Below are positions 45,071 through 61,995 of a stretch of 64,000 nt of DNA, piece after piece (position 1 is the stretch's first letter; every line of letters starts with the position of its first letter). Origin of the DNA: Myripristis murdjan. Its lineage: Eukaryota; Chordata; Actinopteri; Holocentriformes; Holocentridae. The DNA is taken from positions 6,146,187-6,210,186 of the forward strand of contig NC_043982.1 in assembly GCF_902150065.1 (NCBI RefSeq), in the 5' to 3' direction. The position numbers and the translations under genes are program-made. Below the pieces are notes generated by a model that saw only the letters and a program-made list of their open reading frames with translations, ran no database searches and was not told where the DNA came from.

Positions 45071-48000
45071 CAACAAAATGCAAAAGGATCTGTGAAAAAG
45101 CCATACAACTTATTTTATGTTACATAAGAGAACTTTCAAAGGGAATTAAACTCACTGGAAACTCGCTTCTTGCCAAAGCAGTGACTCAAGAGTGCCGGCA
45201 CATCGTCCATGTATCTGGGATGAAATTTGAAACACTTTAACATGACTGAGCCTCTTTATTTTCTTTCTCTGCTGTGGTTTTAACGTCAAAACCAACCATA
45301 ACCAAACATAACAATGTAAATGCAAATGGCTAAATTTTAAAAAGGACCATACCACTGACTCTGAATTTACTACAATTTCCCCACATTTTCCACTGAAACA
45401 AACCCTTCTGCAAATCTTGTGGTACACAACGTATACTACACAACGTATAACAAAATACTACACAACGTATAACAAAATTCCTCAATTTGAATATTTGCTT
45501 GAATTTAAATATTTGGAAGTCAAATTTGATTGTTTAGTTGAAACACCCTTATAATGTTCTTCTTCCATTTGTCTTACAAAATTATCACCATTCATAAACC
45601 ACAGAACTGATAATTCTCTGTGTAAAGCAAATGTTTCTCTGGGAACTATTTTAAAGACTGAGCAACATTTCACTCCACCCAATTTCAGGTCATCAAAACA
45701 TCAAACATCAAAACACAACAGTGCCACTGCTTTTAGGAAAACGAATGTGGACGACTTTATTACGGTGCTGGAATACTGGTGTGAAGAAAGTTTGAAGTCT
45801 CAGTTCATTTTCATATCATCATTGGGATGAATGGAAACCAATGGCTGGAGAAAGTGATATCAGAGTTCTAAAATACGACTGTTTGCTTTGGGAAAAGATT
45901 AGTAGAAACACAGAGTTTCTACATTTTGTAGATATTAATGTGTATGTTAATAAGGTTGTTAGAGAATTTGATTCCAAGGATGAAAAAAAAAAAACATAAA
46001 AGACTCACCTGTTTTTCATGTCTGCTACCTGGTCAGGGTTGGTGAGAGCGTTCCACGGCAGCGCCCCTGTGTGCCAGCACAGCATGCAGTAACCCAAAGA
46101 CTGCAGGTCACTGCGTCGAGATGGTGCTGAAGGAAGCAAATACAAAGATGAGGATATCTTTTTTTTTTTTTTTTAAGCTACCAGCATGGTATATTATTGA
46201 TCTTATGACTAGATTTAAGATGAATCTACCACAGTGACTCCTGTTTCTTGTCAGTTTTCAATGCGATAAATAGAGACTACAAAAAAAATTCCAGTCAAGT
46301 CCAAGGCATTTTAAACGGTATTCTTACAGAAGTACAACTAAATTGGCTTCACAAGACAGAAAAAGTACAAACAAAAACTTAGAAATGAGGATGAGGAAAA
46401 CACATCACAACTTGATAGAAAAAGATGAACACTGCTAGGGTTTGGTTTACAGAGCGTGCTAAGTAAACGGGCCTGGGACAGTTTGTAATTCCCTGATGTG
46501 GTGGAAAGGTTTTGCTTTCTGACTCACCTGCTCCCTTATGGGCGTCCAGACTGATGAACTGTATGGCTCCCTCGTGTTGACTTCTGCTAGCTTCACGGTA
46601 CTCTACATGTACGCCGCTTGGACAGTAGCGGAAAGCATAGCAGTACCCTGCAAGGTATACCTACACACACACACACACATCCAACAATTTAATAACCTTC
46701 TGAAAACCACACAGATAAAGACACACAGGAATCAGCAGTTTGCACTGCAGAATATTTCTGACCTGTGACTTCTCTCCTGGCATGATGTAGATATTTTCTG
46801 CTTGAACGTCAGCATGAACATACTCATTTGAATGGATATATTCCAGCGCATCTAACTGAAAAGAGAAAGAAATTTTGCAATTTATCACTTAAGGGACATC
46901 ACGAGAAACAGATACATAGTTTATAGTGTGTTCCTGATCATACATATTTTGCTTCAGGGATTATCATACATCAAACATCAAGTTTACAACTCACTAGTCT
47001 ACAGCCAATCTGAAGAATGGCTTTCTCAGGCAGCAGCTCATCGCCGTCTTCCATAATAGACTGGAGAGACTGGCCCATGGCAGGGAATATCAGAAATCTG
47101 CACAAAAACACAACAGTGAGCAAGGACTTCATTTTGCAGAAAATGCAGTTATTTCATGTGTAGAAATTAATAAGCAGACTACTCTCTCTCACACCTGTAG
47201 GAATCTGTGTGCGAACCAAAGGCGACACAGGAGGGAATCCCAAGAAAATCCATCTTATTGTGCTTCATCCATTTTTCCACTAGGGAGGGAGAGAGAGAGG
47301 AAAACTGTAGTGCTCTGCTGGCTGCAAGTGTTTTATGTGTGTATGATAATGCTCACTGTAAATCAGACTATTCAAATATTGCATCTGCTGCGGGCTGTAG
47401 ATGTTTTATGGCTCACAGACTGCTGATTTGTCACTCCATTTGACTACGCACTTGTTTACTTCTGCTTTGCTTTGGATGGATTATACATTGAGAAAGATGG
47501 TATACTGTTGTTTTACTTGGTATTGTGTAACTGGATCACATGGGAAACTGCCAGTAAGCAGCTAACACTGTGTGCACAAATCTTGCTGCCGGGATCTATT
47601 TCAGGCTGCATCTAAGTCTGATCTGACTGCTTTCTGTGGGAGTGTCTGGATATCTTTCAATAGCTTGTTAAAGCCTCTTACGCAGAGAGCTGTAATTTAC
47701 TAAAATCTCTTGTAATTATCACCAGCACAATGAGAGGCCAGGTATTATTCTGTGCCACAATACACACTCCTGCACCCCAACTCACTTTTTCTCTGTTTTT
47801 CTAAATTCAGATCTGAGCAGAAATTGACAGAAAGATTCAGTATCATCTCCCCTAAACACATGACATTATAGCCCTTCTGTTCCAGGCTTCTCCTTCCTCC
47901 TCGCAAAAGCCCGGAAATTGTTCCAGTGTATGGCTGGATCTGAATATACTCAAGACTTGGCTCTGTTAAAATGAAGAGAAATCAAATCATAATTCTCACC

Positions 48001-51000
48001 TGATGAATGCTTAGCAGCTCTCTGCAGAAAGTTCTGCTCATTGAAGATCCTCCCTTCTTTAGCTCCCTAAGAGACGGCGGGGCAGTGGTTATGGTTAACA
48101 GCAAAATAATGATAAGCTGAGTGGCTGCGGTTGAGAGTGGTTACCTACTCACTCAACATAGGATCACATCAGTGCACTGCAACTACTAATCCCAAATATT
48201 CAAACCATAACATGCTACATAAAAATCATGATAAAGGTGACCACTCGATATCCAGACTGGATGGACTGTGACTTGGCAAGGTGAATAAAGCTATGTCATG
48301 TTACACTTACCAGTTTGACAATGTGATTGGGACCCTTGTTAGTGCATGGCGACACTATTGTTTGTAAGAATGAAACAGAGAAAAGGAGAATATTAATGTA
48401 CGATAAGACCAGGCTCATTTCTACCATCAGTTTTCTCAGTTTTATATTACTAATGAGTTACAGCCTCTTGTGGGCTGCTGTGTTCAAGCAGAATCAAAAA
48501 GTGTGTGAGCAGTGTATCAGTCCAATTCTTATGTAACAAAACAGCTGAGTGTAGAAATACTTGCAGTTTCATACAAGGAACCACTCAAAGAATTAGCTTT
48601 GGTATGAAGTATCAGCTGGGCTCTACATGGCACAGGGTAAACACTACTTGGTATCAAGTAGCCTTGAGTTCCCTCTTAAAACCTGAAGAAATACTCACAG
48701 CACAATGTCTGTTAATTATCCTTTCTCCTAAAATGTGAGAATGATAAATGTAAACCTTTAAAGGCATTTACAAACTACTTTCAAATAGTAGTTATGCCTA
48801 TTTTGTTGTAATTCATCATTTTGTTTTAATCTGTCATGTTCTGCATGTTTTGAAAAGGCATCATATATAAAGATGATGGCTGACTGATTTTAGCTAATAT
48901 GCAATCTATACATCCCAGATTGGCCAAATTGATTGATTGTGGCTTCCCTGAAGGAATGTAATCCTAATGAAGCAGAGACAGTCTGACCTTCATGACACCA
49001 ACATCATGTCAACGTTCTCACCTTCATAGATCAGCTCGGTTATATTCTGACTGAGCAGTTTCACCAGTTTCCACTGCCTGCCCGTTGTGTCTGTAAGGCA
49101 CTCCCCTTCCTCTAGCAGCTCCACCGCAGGGGCCCGCTTTGCCTTCTTCGCCTTTCCTTTGGCTGCATATGACCAAATTAGAGAGAACAGGTAAAATGAC
49201 AAAGTCAGAGGTGAAGGATATGAGATATACCTATCAGTGTTTAAATACTCTATCATGGACACTCTCAGGACAAAACAGATTAGGAAAGAGATGTAACATA
49301 ACAGTGAAGTTATGTTACATCTCTTACCTAGTCTGGACTTGAGGATCAGTTTTGGGTTTGTTTTTTTTTATTTATTTATTTTGACCTCACACTGCAGGCT
49401 TAATGGGTAAATTTATCCCATTAGCTGAGTACTTGACCCACTGGAGTCTTCCAAAGCAAACAACAGGACAATAAAGACGTAAGTTTGTAACTCGGGTCTT
49501 TAGCAATGAGTATTGTCTTTTGTTTTTTTCTGGTGGTTGCAACAGTTGTGCTCACCTGTTGAAGGAGACCTGGAGACGGGTGAGGAAAGAGGAGAAGAGA
49601 TTGGTATTGCAGCGCCAACGCCTGCAGACTCTTCCACTTTCCTGCTCGTTCTTTCATTCAGCTTCTTTCCCTCTTCCACCTGTGTCTCAGCGTTCTCAGT
49701 CCTTGAGACCTTCCCCCTGCCTATACATGGATACCATATGGAAAAGAGAAAAGATCAAGACAGAGCAAAGAAAAGAAAAGAAAGCAATCCTCTTTTCTAT
49801 GAGGATGGAAACAAAACATCACAGGTTTCTTTTGTTTCTGCTCACCTCGTCCAGGAGGCTTTGAGACAGGTGAAGATGATGACTTCAGAGCCGGCTCCAC
49901 CTCCTCTTTCACTTTGCCAATAACCATGTGGCGCTTTGCAGGAGATGCCTGAGACCTGACACCACTGTCTGTTGGCAGAAACCGTAGATTTTTCCAAGAA
50001 TAAGGGCATCAGTTAACATACTCTGCACTACACCAGCTGCATTCATACAGATCTTCTTGTCGAAAGCAGTTTTTTTCACATCAGAAGTGCAGGAACACGC
50101 TGTTTCAGTCTACCAAGCTGCACAACGCAGACACACTGCCACGACTGAGTCTCTGCTCATGTTATAATACTGCATCTCTCTTTACTCACTTCTGCACTTA
50201 CCACAAACACTGAGATAAAATCAAGGCTGGGAGATATATTGATATAATGTCAATATGCTGACATGATACCAGATATAATCATAGTTGCTTCATTAGTGTT
50301 GTCTTTTCCTGGTTTTACAAGCTGCACTGCACTGAAGGGATGCCATTTTCTTAACTTTTTACTGTTCTTGCTGCTTATTATTTGGCTCCACCTGCTTGGT
50401 CATCATACCCACATTACTAATGATTGCTGACAAAAAATTTCTTAGGTATAATTATCTCATGAAAGCACAAATAGTCATCCCCACAGTATCTTAACAATAT
50501 TGATACTGAGGTACTTCATCAAGGATATTGTGATGTTTGATTTTGTCCTTATAGCACAGCCCTAAATAAAATCATGAAGGTGTATTCTTGCTTCATGACA
50601 AAACAGAGTATCAGCTTCAAGAACATGTAAATATATTTTGTTGTCTTAACTGCAACAAGATTAGAGGAGGGAGCCACAGGCTGGCAGGCACCTTTGATGG
50701 GGGATTTAGGTTTGGCATCCAGTTGAAGAGAGTTGCGGGTCTTCCGCAGTGGAGGACGAGGAGATACTGGAACAGGGGAGATACACATGTGACATACAGA
50801 TAAAGAGAAATGAACTTTCCATCTGTCAAAACTTTCACAGGTTTAGGCCTTAATTAAGCCACAGAATACTGCCAAACGTATTGTCCTTACTGTCTGTGGT
50901 CTCATCTGTTGTGCTTGAAGAAGGCAGGCTTGTTACGTTTACTGATGTTCCTAATGCAGTACGTTTCAGTGCGGAGACACATGAAGAAGCAGCAGCGCTT

Positions 51001-51110
51001 AAAGCTCCAGCCGTGTCAGCAGGACAGGGCAGCTTCTCCCCACATGACGGACAAAACTGGAAGTGAGGTTGCAGCTCCGTCCCACACTGAGGACAGAAAC
51101 GGAAAGGCAT
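44813..51110 (-). CDS. vrk3: vrk3: vaccinia-related kinase 3 (pseudokinase)
   Basis: VRK3 is a nuclear pseudokinase that in mammals activates the phosphatase VHR/DUSP3 against ERK. Fourteen coding exons on the minus strand join in frame: 51110-50891, 50766-50692, 49968-49846, 49720-49556, 49162-49022, 48354-48311, 48066-48000, 47279-47195, 47097-46995, 46855-46763, 46660-46528, 46126-46009, 45214-45156 and 44949-44813, giving 520 residues (human 474). The N-terminus is a zinc ribbon (FCPQCG...FCPSCG, Cys 6/9/20/23), followed by a Ser/Pro/Lys-rich linker with basic blocks. The kinase-like fold follows ([48 protein letters not shown]). The catalytic loop reads HADVQAEN (355-362) and the metal-binding region LAGYCYA replaces the active-VRK DYG. 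Both features point to a degenerate kinase. The gene converges on ripor1. Confidence 0.97.
45029..45064. repeat. (AT)n microsatellite in vrk3 intron
   Basis: Eighteen AT dinucleotides in the intron before the last vrk3 exon. Confidence 0.95.
50224..50566 (+). mobile_element. hAT-type MITE in vrk3 intron, exact 8-bp target duplication
   Basis: The left end is AGGCTGGGAGATATAT and the right end ATAGCACAGCCCT. The interior keeps blocks such as GTGTTGTCTTTTCCTGG and CCACATTACTAATGATTG that I remember from a family abundant in percomorphs. TAAAATCA flanks it exactly at 50216-50223 and 50567-50574. No transposase frame. Confidence 0.85.
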
Positions 51111-51761
51111 CCTGCAAACAACAATTACATGAGAGAGAATAGGCAGACAAACTGATAGACAGAGGAACAAACGAGTGGCTAAACACAACAGTAAATATAT
51201 CCATCCTTGCATGTCTTAATGAGGAGTTCCACCCTGCCCATGCACTTGAACAGGATGGGCGGCTTACATTTTATCTGGCAAGTAGACAGGACTGCATTTC
51301 CCACGCACACAGAACTCCTGACCCAAATGTATGTGTGCCTTCATGTTTTTTATAGTCACACTGCACATACGTTGTCCATGTTACTGGCACAAGCACAGCT
51401 AACAACTCAGGTTACCCTTTTCTACTTGACAAATACCAGGCAACAACTGCTATCCATCCTGAGCCCAGTGTCTCTGATAGCTGGAAATATTTCAGTACAG
51501 ATTCTTACATGTTAGTCAACAGGGACACATTACTGCAGCCAGGTGCAGCCAGTTTTTTCTGATTTTTTTTTTTTTTTTACTCAACCTATTTAACATATTT
51601 CATATTCCTAGGTTATTACATATGCTGGTAATAATTTAGAAATGTTTGCATGTATTAATAGCATAGGACTGGAGATGTATTAAATGCAGTGTACAGTTTG
51701 TCTTGTACTTTCTTCTGGTGATGAAAGCACTTGCAGCACTTCCGCTAGTGTAAACAATGTC

Positions 51762-51763
<2 letters not shown>

Positions 51764-51792
<29 letters not shown>
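51764..51792. repeat. Poly-A tract
   Basis: Twenty-nine consecutive A residues in the first vrk3 intron or upstream region. Confidence 0.9.
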
Positions 51793-51793
<1 letters not shown>

Positions 51794-52089
51794 CGAAGTG
51801 TCAAAACGAAACTGAAGAATACGTATCATCAGTATGTGGCCCTTTTCACAGCTTTACAAATCGCTGCTCGCATGATGAGCAGCTCTCGTTTTTCTTTCTG
51901 TAAACATGATAAATACGAGCTGGGTAAACAGTGACAGTAGCTGTGCAGGCATTATGCTAGCTTTGAAGTACACCGATTCTGACTTTCTGAAGCAGTAAGA
52001 GGTCAAAGTGCAGGTGTTATAAACATGGCGTTAACTCTACATTGTGTCACTTTCAGTTGTGAAAACATAGACACCAGCTGACTTTTTAG

Positions 52090-52450
52090 CAGTTAGAGTA
52101 ACGGACACAGATTAGGCTCCTGTTAGGCTGAAAACTCTGGGAAAAGTAGCGCAAGTGTTGTTAGTTGTTGCCGGAAGTGTCCCGCTGCTAGCTTGGAGTC
52201 TGCTCTGTGTCTAAAAGCGGTGCTTGGGTAAAACAATGAGTTAAACCCGATTCGACTCGTTTCAAAACCCATAGCTGTTTAAATCTCTGCTCAGGTACCT
52301 TAGTCCCGAGGTAGCCTGCTCCTCCGCGGCTCAGCAAGCTCAAACTTTGGCTTTCTCTTCCAAACTGCTCTTCTTCCTTTTCTTCCTCTTCTATTTCTGG
52401 CATCGAAGTTGTACTCGCCACGTGCTGCCACCTAGAGGAGACTGGGACAC
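52090..52450 (-). promoter_or_regulatory. vrk3: Probable vrk3 promoter and 5' UTR exon
   Basis: CpG-richer DNA upstream of the coding start exon, with an ETS-type element (CCGGAAGT, 52171-52178) and an E-box CACGTG near 52419. The coding exon begins one base before the ATG after an acceptor, so a non-coding exon must lie upstream. Its donor was not fixed. Confidence 0.45.
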
Positions 52451-52459
52451 ACGACACCT

Positions 52460-55369
52460 GAGTTGAATTGACTGATTCTCATCTCATGCTCGTGAGACAG
52501 TCGCAGTGTTGAATGAAGATGTGACAAAATTTGGATGTAAATATCACATATCTTATTCAGATGAAAACGATGTCAGCTAGTGTGACTGACCAAATATGTG
52601 TCTTTGAAGTGTGATTGGTCTTACTGAGCATGGTAATATTTTGTATGGATATAAATGTTTGGCATGTTGGTCAACATAAGATCTGTATTTCAGTCTTACC
52701 TTAATGATATAATAAACCAAATTTGTAGTAATAAATTTGCTAATATTTGAATCTGTGGACCAAAATTGTGAGGGTGGAAAAATATTTTGTTTAATCACTA
52801 ATAATTACTCGTAAACTAAAATATTATGTAAGCAGGACTTTTATGCACAGATGTATGCCATAATAATAAACCCTGACTGACGTGTCAAACTGTTAATTCC
52901 AATGTCTTTTACTAAACTGGGTAAATTAAATTAAATGTTATACTTCTTTTGTAAAATGTCAAAAGCATACACACAGAAATGGCATAAGGGGCGGGGTATT
53001 TGGATTTTAAATGCTCACCATGAACTCCAGGAAAATTTTGAGAGGAGCAAACCCCTTGGTATTTTGTCACTCATGCAAAGACTCTTCTACAAAAAGAAAA
53101 AAAAAATGCAAAATGTACAGCCATAACTTGGGTTTATTTGCTTTGAAAAATAAAACATGTAGCAGTCTGTCACCCTGATAACATATGAGGGTTACATACA
53201 CACAAATACTGCCATCTAATAATGCACTTATGGTTATGAAATTTTGCAGTGTGGTCTTCTAAAGTCTAGAAACCTGTGAGTTAGAAAATTACATTATGGC
53301 AACGCAATGGTTCCTCTGGATCAAGCACCTGAATTACCTCTTTTGATTTTGTTTTGTATTTGCTTATTAACCAAAGCTTCAATATTCATGACTCTGGCTT
53401 GGATTTCACAAGGAGGCAGTTCAACATTTTGAAACAGATTGGAATGAAGTAGCACTTAAGGATTACTTCAAACTCTGATCTGATGTGATTGGTTAAGAAT
53501 AACTAGGCCAATACATCTTAATGTGGAGTTCAATGACCTTCAGGTGGCCTGGACAGTCATTTCACTTTCCTTTAATTCTCTAAAAGTTAAATAGGAGAAA
53601 GTGTAGAGATGATCAAGCTTCACTTTCCAAGCCATAACCAGTGCAAAGACCTACTTAATTCTATAACGTGATATCTAAGGTACAAAAATCTCTTCATTTG
53701 GGGTTGGCATAACAAAGTTTTATAATCTAGGATATAGTCCAAAGAAAGCAGCCCATACGATAGCCGAGACATGGGTAATTCAAAACTGAAGGCGTGTTTT
53801 ATAATTGAATGAAAGCAAAACCAAAACTGAGTAATTCTGGGGTCTGGTCTGCATCGGATGTCCCCTACAGTTTGTAATCTGTGACAATGATACAACAATA
53901 TGATTACTAAAACAGATAACGGGCAATTTCATGTCTAAAAAACAATTTGCAGATATCCAAGTCAGATCTGAAGCCTTGACTCTACAGGAGCTGCAAAGAA
54001 GAGCAGCATGGGAAACTTTTAGACCTCCAGAGATAGAAATTACTTCCTCAGAGTCTCAGAGTGTGAGTGTTACACAACCCTGCTCACTGGGTGGAAGTGT
54101 CCCTGTTACTCCACCAGGAGGGGTTAGGGACCATCTGGCCCTTCACAACTGTGTAAATAACATCTAAATAGTCACTCAAAAAAGTGGCTTCTTGATTTTA
54201 TTTTAGAATACTTATTTTTGTCTGAGAATAATGGTTAACTCTTTATTTAACATCTAAGGAACTGGACACTAATGCATTGAGGCAGCTGTGCTGTCCACAC
54301 AGCACTTGAATATTATGTGAAGCTTGTATTTACGTGGCCTTTTAACAAGTTTTTGCATAAAACCCTTTCAAGCCATTTAGTGAAAAGAAAATATGGAGAC
54401 TGGTTTTATAGACTAGAATAAAAAGAATAATGCAGAGCCGATTTTGAAATTATTGGCCAATGCTGTCATTGCATATACTTAACAGTAGATGTTTTAGTCA
54501 AATTACAGTCAATAACTAATTGATGATCTGCAGTGCAAAGTAGCTCTGGCTTTGTAGCACGAGCAACAAAGCTGAGATAATGTTTTATGGACAAAGTGGA
54601 TTTTTCTTGGCTGTGGTGCCAAAGACAATGCAAAAATAATGTGGTGCTCCACTAGAGCATCAGTAGTACAAAAACAGGTTAGTTTCCAACCTCTTCGCAA
54701 CAGCAGAACATGAAGACATGAGGTGACCACGGCTAAGAGCAGACAAAGTTTCTCAGGCCATAAAGAATGAATGGACCAAGTGGCTTTCTTGACTTTCTTC
54801 CAGTGTAAATGCATATTAATGTTACAGCAGGTAAAGACAGTATTAACAGCATATTTATAGCATATTTGGTATTGCAGCTTGTTTTGCGGCACCGTGTGGA
54901 GCTGTGAGGATATGGCAGTCAACATGGAGCGCAAAATTCATGCTTGAAATGTGATCCGCATACTCAACTGGTGGTCAGTGTTGGACTTTTACGCCAAGTA
55001 TGATAGGAAATAAATGACCTCCCTCCTAGCCAGTATGAATGAATCCATTATTAAAAAGACCCACTACATGAATTCAAATGAAAAGGCCGGTGTTCAAAAG
55101 GCACTTGACTTTGTTCTGGCACAGTAGGAACATATAAATAACAGTATAATATATGTATCAATATATATCAATAGCGTGCAGGTTTGTGGGGCAGTGGTTG
55201 GCCATTAATGTTAGTTTTACCTAACATAAAACATAATATACACTCTAGCTTTGTTAAAAATCAATGTCACCATGAACCTAGATGCCTGATCCAATGTAAT
55301 CCATTCCTATTTTGCACACCAGTATTTTACAGAGGGATAACTAAAACTGCTTCCCATTGCTGGGGAAAC
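52460..55369. other. vrk3-rab27a spacer, including rab27a 3' UTR
   Basis: AT-rich DNA. The right part is probably the rab27a 3' UTR; minus-strand AATAAA signals (TTTATT on the plus strand) occur near 54198 and 54241. A 78-codon plus-strand open frame at 53931-54167 (starting MSKKQFADIQVRSEALTL) preceded by an acceptor-like TTTGCAG is not recognised. Confidence 0.4.
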
Positions 55370-59474
<4,105 letters not shown>

Positions 59475-60464
59475 TTATATCTAACACACACACACAAAAA
59501 AGAGAACAAGAGAACATTCAGCATCAACATTTCTTTTGCGAATCTAAGACAAAGTATTTCAAGATTTAGGTTTATGCCCAAATGTGAAAAATATACTAAG
59601 GGACTGAGATATTTTCCAAATAATAATGTTGTAAAAGAACAAGAGTGTTGCTAAGTACAGAAATGATTGAGACAGAGAACCACAGTGACACACAATCTGG
59701 ATATGAAGCCACCCAGTTTCACAAGATAGCTCGCCAATACACTCAAACATGAATGGAGGGTTCGACATTTACGGTTGTCTGGTTATCCAGGGCAGGTGGG
59801 AAAAAAATTGGACAAGTGGTATGTCTTTCTGGCAAGCTATGAACTGTCAGTTTCCAAACAGGACTTCTTTGATGCAGTGCATTAGCTGGTTGTCCCAAAC
59901 AAGACAAGCTGGGGTGTACTGTCTCAGAGGTTCTTTGATGACATGTAAGCAATTTGTTTTGTTGTTTGTTAGTTAGTTAGTTTTGTTTGTTTGTTGCAAC
60001 ACAAACCATTGTAATATAAACTTAAGTTTCAAATGAACAACTGTAAGACTGATATTGCCCTCTTGAGCAGAGTGAACAACATGCTGAGCTGAAGAACTGA
60101 TGACTCGTCTATTTATCAGTCTGCTGTTTTTTTGTTTTTTTTTTTTAGTAAAACTGCACCTATGCGAACTGCATTCAGTTGAAATAACTGCCATCATATT
60201 TAGATGGACTCCATCCTTGCTGCATGATGTGGCTTGGCAGAACTTACAGAGCACTAAGGCAGTTTGTCTTGCTGACATATTAAGATGAAAACACTTGAAA
60301 TCTCTGTACAGCCACTCACACACATCAAACCAGGTGTTATCTCAGTTTTTGTCAGTGCACTATCACTGCACTGTAGCAAGAACACAGGTATACTAAATTA
60401 GGTAATAAGCTATTATATAAGGAGGATTTCATTCCACAGTACTTTCCCTTGATTAGCAGATTTT

Positions 60465-60497
60465 TTTTGTTTTGTTTTGTTTTGTTTTGTTTTGTCT
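60465..60497. repeat. (GTTTT)n microsatellite
   Basis: About six tandem GTTTT pentamers after a short poly-T. Confidence 0.9.
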
Positions 60498-61039
60498 TCT
60501 GGCCTATGAGACTTATAGAATATAAATACAACCTTTATTTAAGGCTACACAGTAAACATGACAAGCACAAGCATAACTGCTGGATGTTACACTCTCCATC
60601 GGCAGGTCTGCAAGTGCAGACTAGCAAAACGTAGCCTGTATCATATGACCATGGCATAGAAAAGGATTCAGACAAGTCCAGCATTCTTTCAGTGTGACCA
60701 GCACTGAACCCTTCATCTTGAGGAGTAAGCAGCTTATAGTCTCGTGTAAAATCAAGATCCATGATAAACACACTGTGATGGAAATGGTTCCTGGAGGCAG
60801 TGATGTGCTGATCAACAGCCTTAAAGGTCAGTGAACTATGAACTCAAAGTGCAACAGCTATGAAGTCCAGTGCTCCTGCTTGTGGCCTGATCTCTGCAGC
60901 AAAATCACTGACTCTCTTGGCAATTGCTTCTTAAAATGCCTGTTTATATAACACATTTAAAAACGTATAAATCATTTCTTCAGAGAGAGGCAAATAGAGG
61001 CAAATAATAGAACTTCTAGAATTGCAAAGGTGAAAAAAA

Positions 61040-61193
61040 TTGCATCCCTTCTCTTTACTGAAATGCAGCATTTAAAACCAGGAAAAGGATATCACTTTTG
61101 CTAGATCACAACATTATGATCGCCAAAAACCCAAACCATATCTACTTTTATATCGCAGTATTGATATAATATTGACATATTGCCCAGCCCTGA
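61040..61193 (-). mobile_element. Truncated MITE of the GGGCTGGG family
   Basis: Read on the minus strand it starts AGGGCTGGGCAATATGTC and continues to a block TTTTCCTGGTTTTAAATG, the same order as the element at 50224-50566. The other end is not present, so the copy is truncated. Confidence 0.6.
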
Positions 61194-61767
61194 TCATTAG
61201 CTTGATACATTTTCACTATCTGCCTTATTATCACAGGTATAGATAGTTTGTTAGGGTATTAAAATAATATCTGAACAATTTCAATTTTACTTTCATGATA
61301 TAACTCATCTTTTGTCATTTTCCGTTGCAAACGTCGTCTGGTGCACAAAAATCCCCACATGCATTTTGAAACAATTTCAGTAACATGGAAATGCTACAAG
61401 TCAAACAGAGAAAATACTTTCTCATCTACTTATTCTATTTGGATATCAAAGTCACTACTTAAGTGAGTGTTTACAAGCAGATATATTGAATATTGTTTTT
61501 TTTATCCACCCCTGTTATTAATGTCATAATCAAAGCTGCAGACAGAAAACTGGCCCTGCTAATTTCCAGATGAACTTGCTATCTGCTTCAGTGAGGGAAC
61601 TCACTTGCAGTTGCTTATTATGTAAAGCGAAATTACACTGCTGAAGGTTATGTAAGTGCATTACCACATGTTATCACCAAGCCCACTATCCTGGCAAGAT
61701 CTGTGAACTGGAGATGCTCATCAAGACCATCACATACTGGGCACAATTCTTAAACAATGATAACATG

Positions 61768-61995
61768 TAGGGCTAGGCAATATATCAATTCAATCGATTT
61801 ATTAATAATAATTCAAATTTATGTTTTAAATCGATGCAAAACAATATATGAATCGCAAAATCGAGATTTTGTCCATGTAAGGTGTAACGTTATAGCTGAC
61901 AAACAAGCCAAACAATTTGCTCATGTACACAGAAACATGCATGCCCAGAAAATCATGCGTGAAACGATCACACCAGTCCTGTGATCGTTTTGTAG
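61768..61995 (+). mobile_element. MITE fragment with ATCGAT-rich end and internal hairpin
   Basis: It begins TAGGGCTAGGCAATATATC, followed by AATCGATTTATT and AAATCGATGCAAAAC, like another teleost MITE type. A perfect 11-bp inverted repeat with a 7-base loop lies at 61962-61990 (AAACGATCACA / TGTGATCGTTT). The right end is not resolved. Confidence 0.4.

Noticed and set aside
52188-52457. A 90-codon minus-strand frame at the vrk3 promoter as an N-terminal extension of VRK3
   Set aside because: Joined to the vrk3 start exon it would be out of phase with the zinc-ribbon frame, so it could at most be an upstream ORF, and the exon donor is uncertain.
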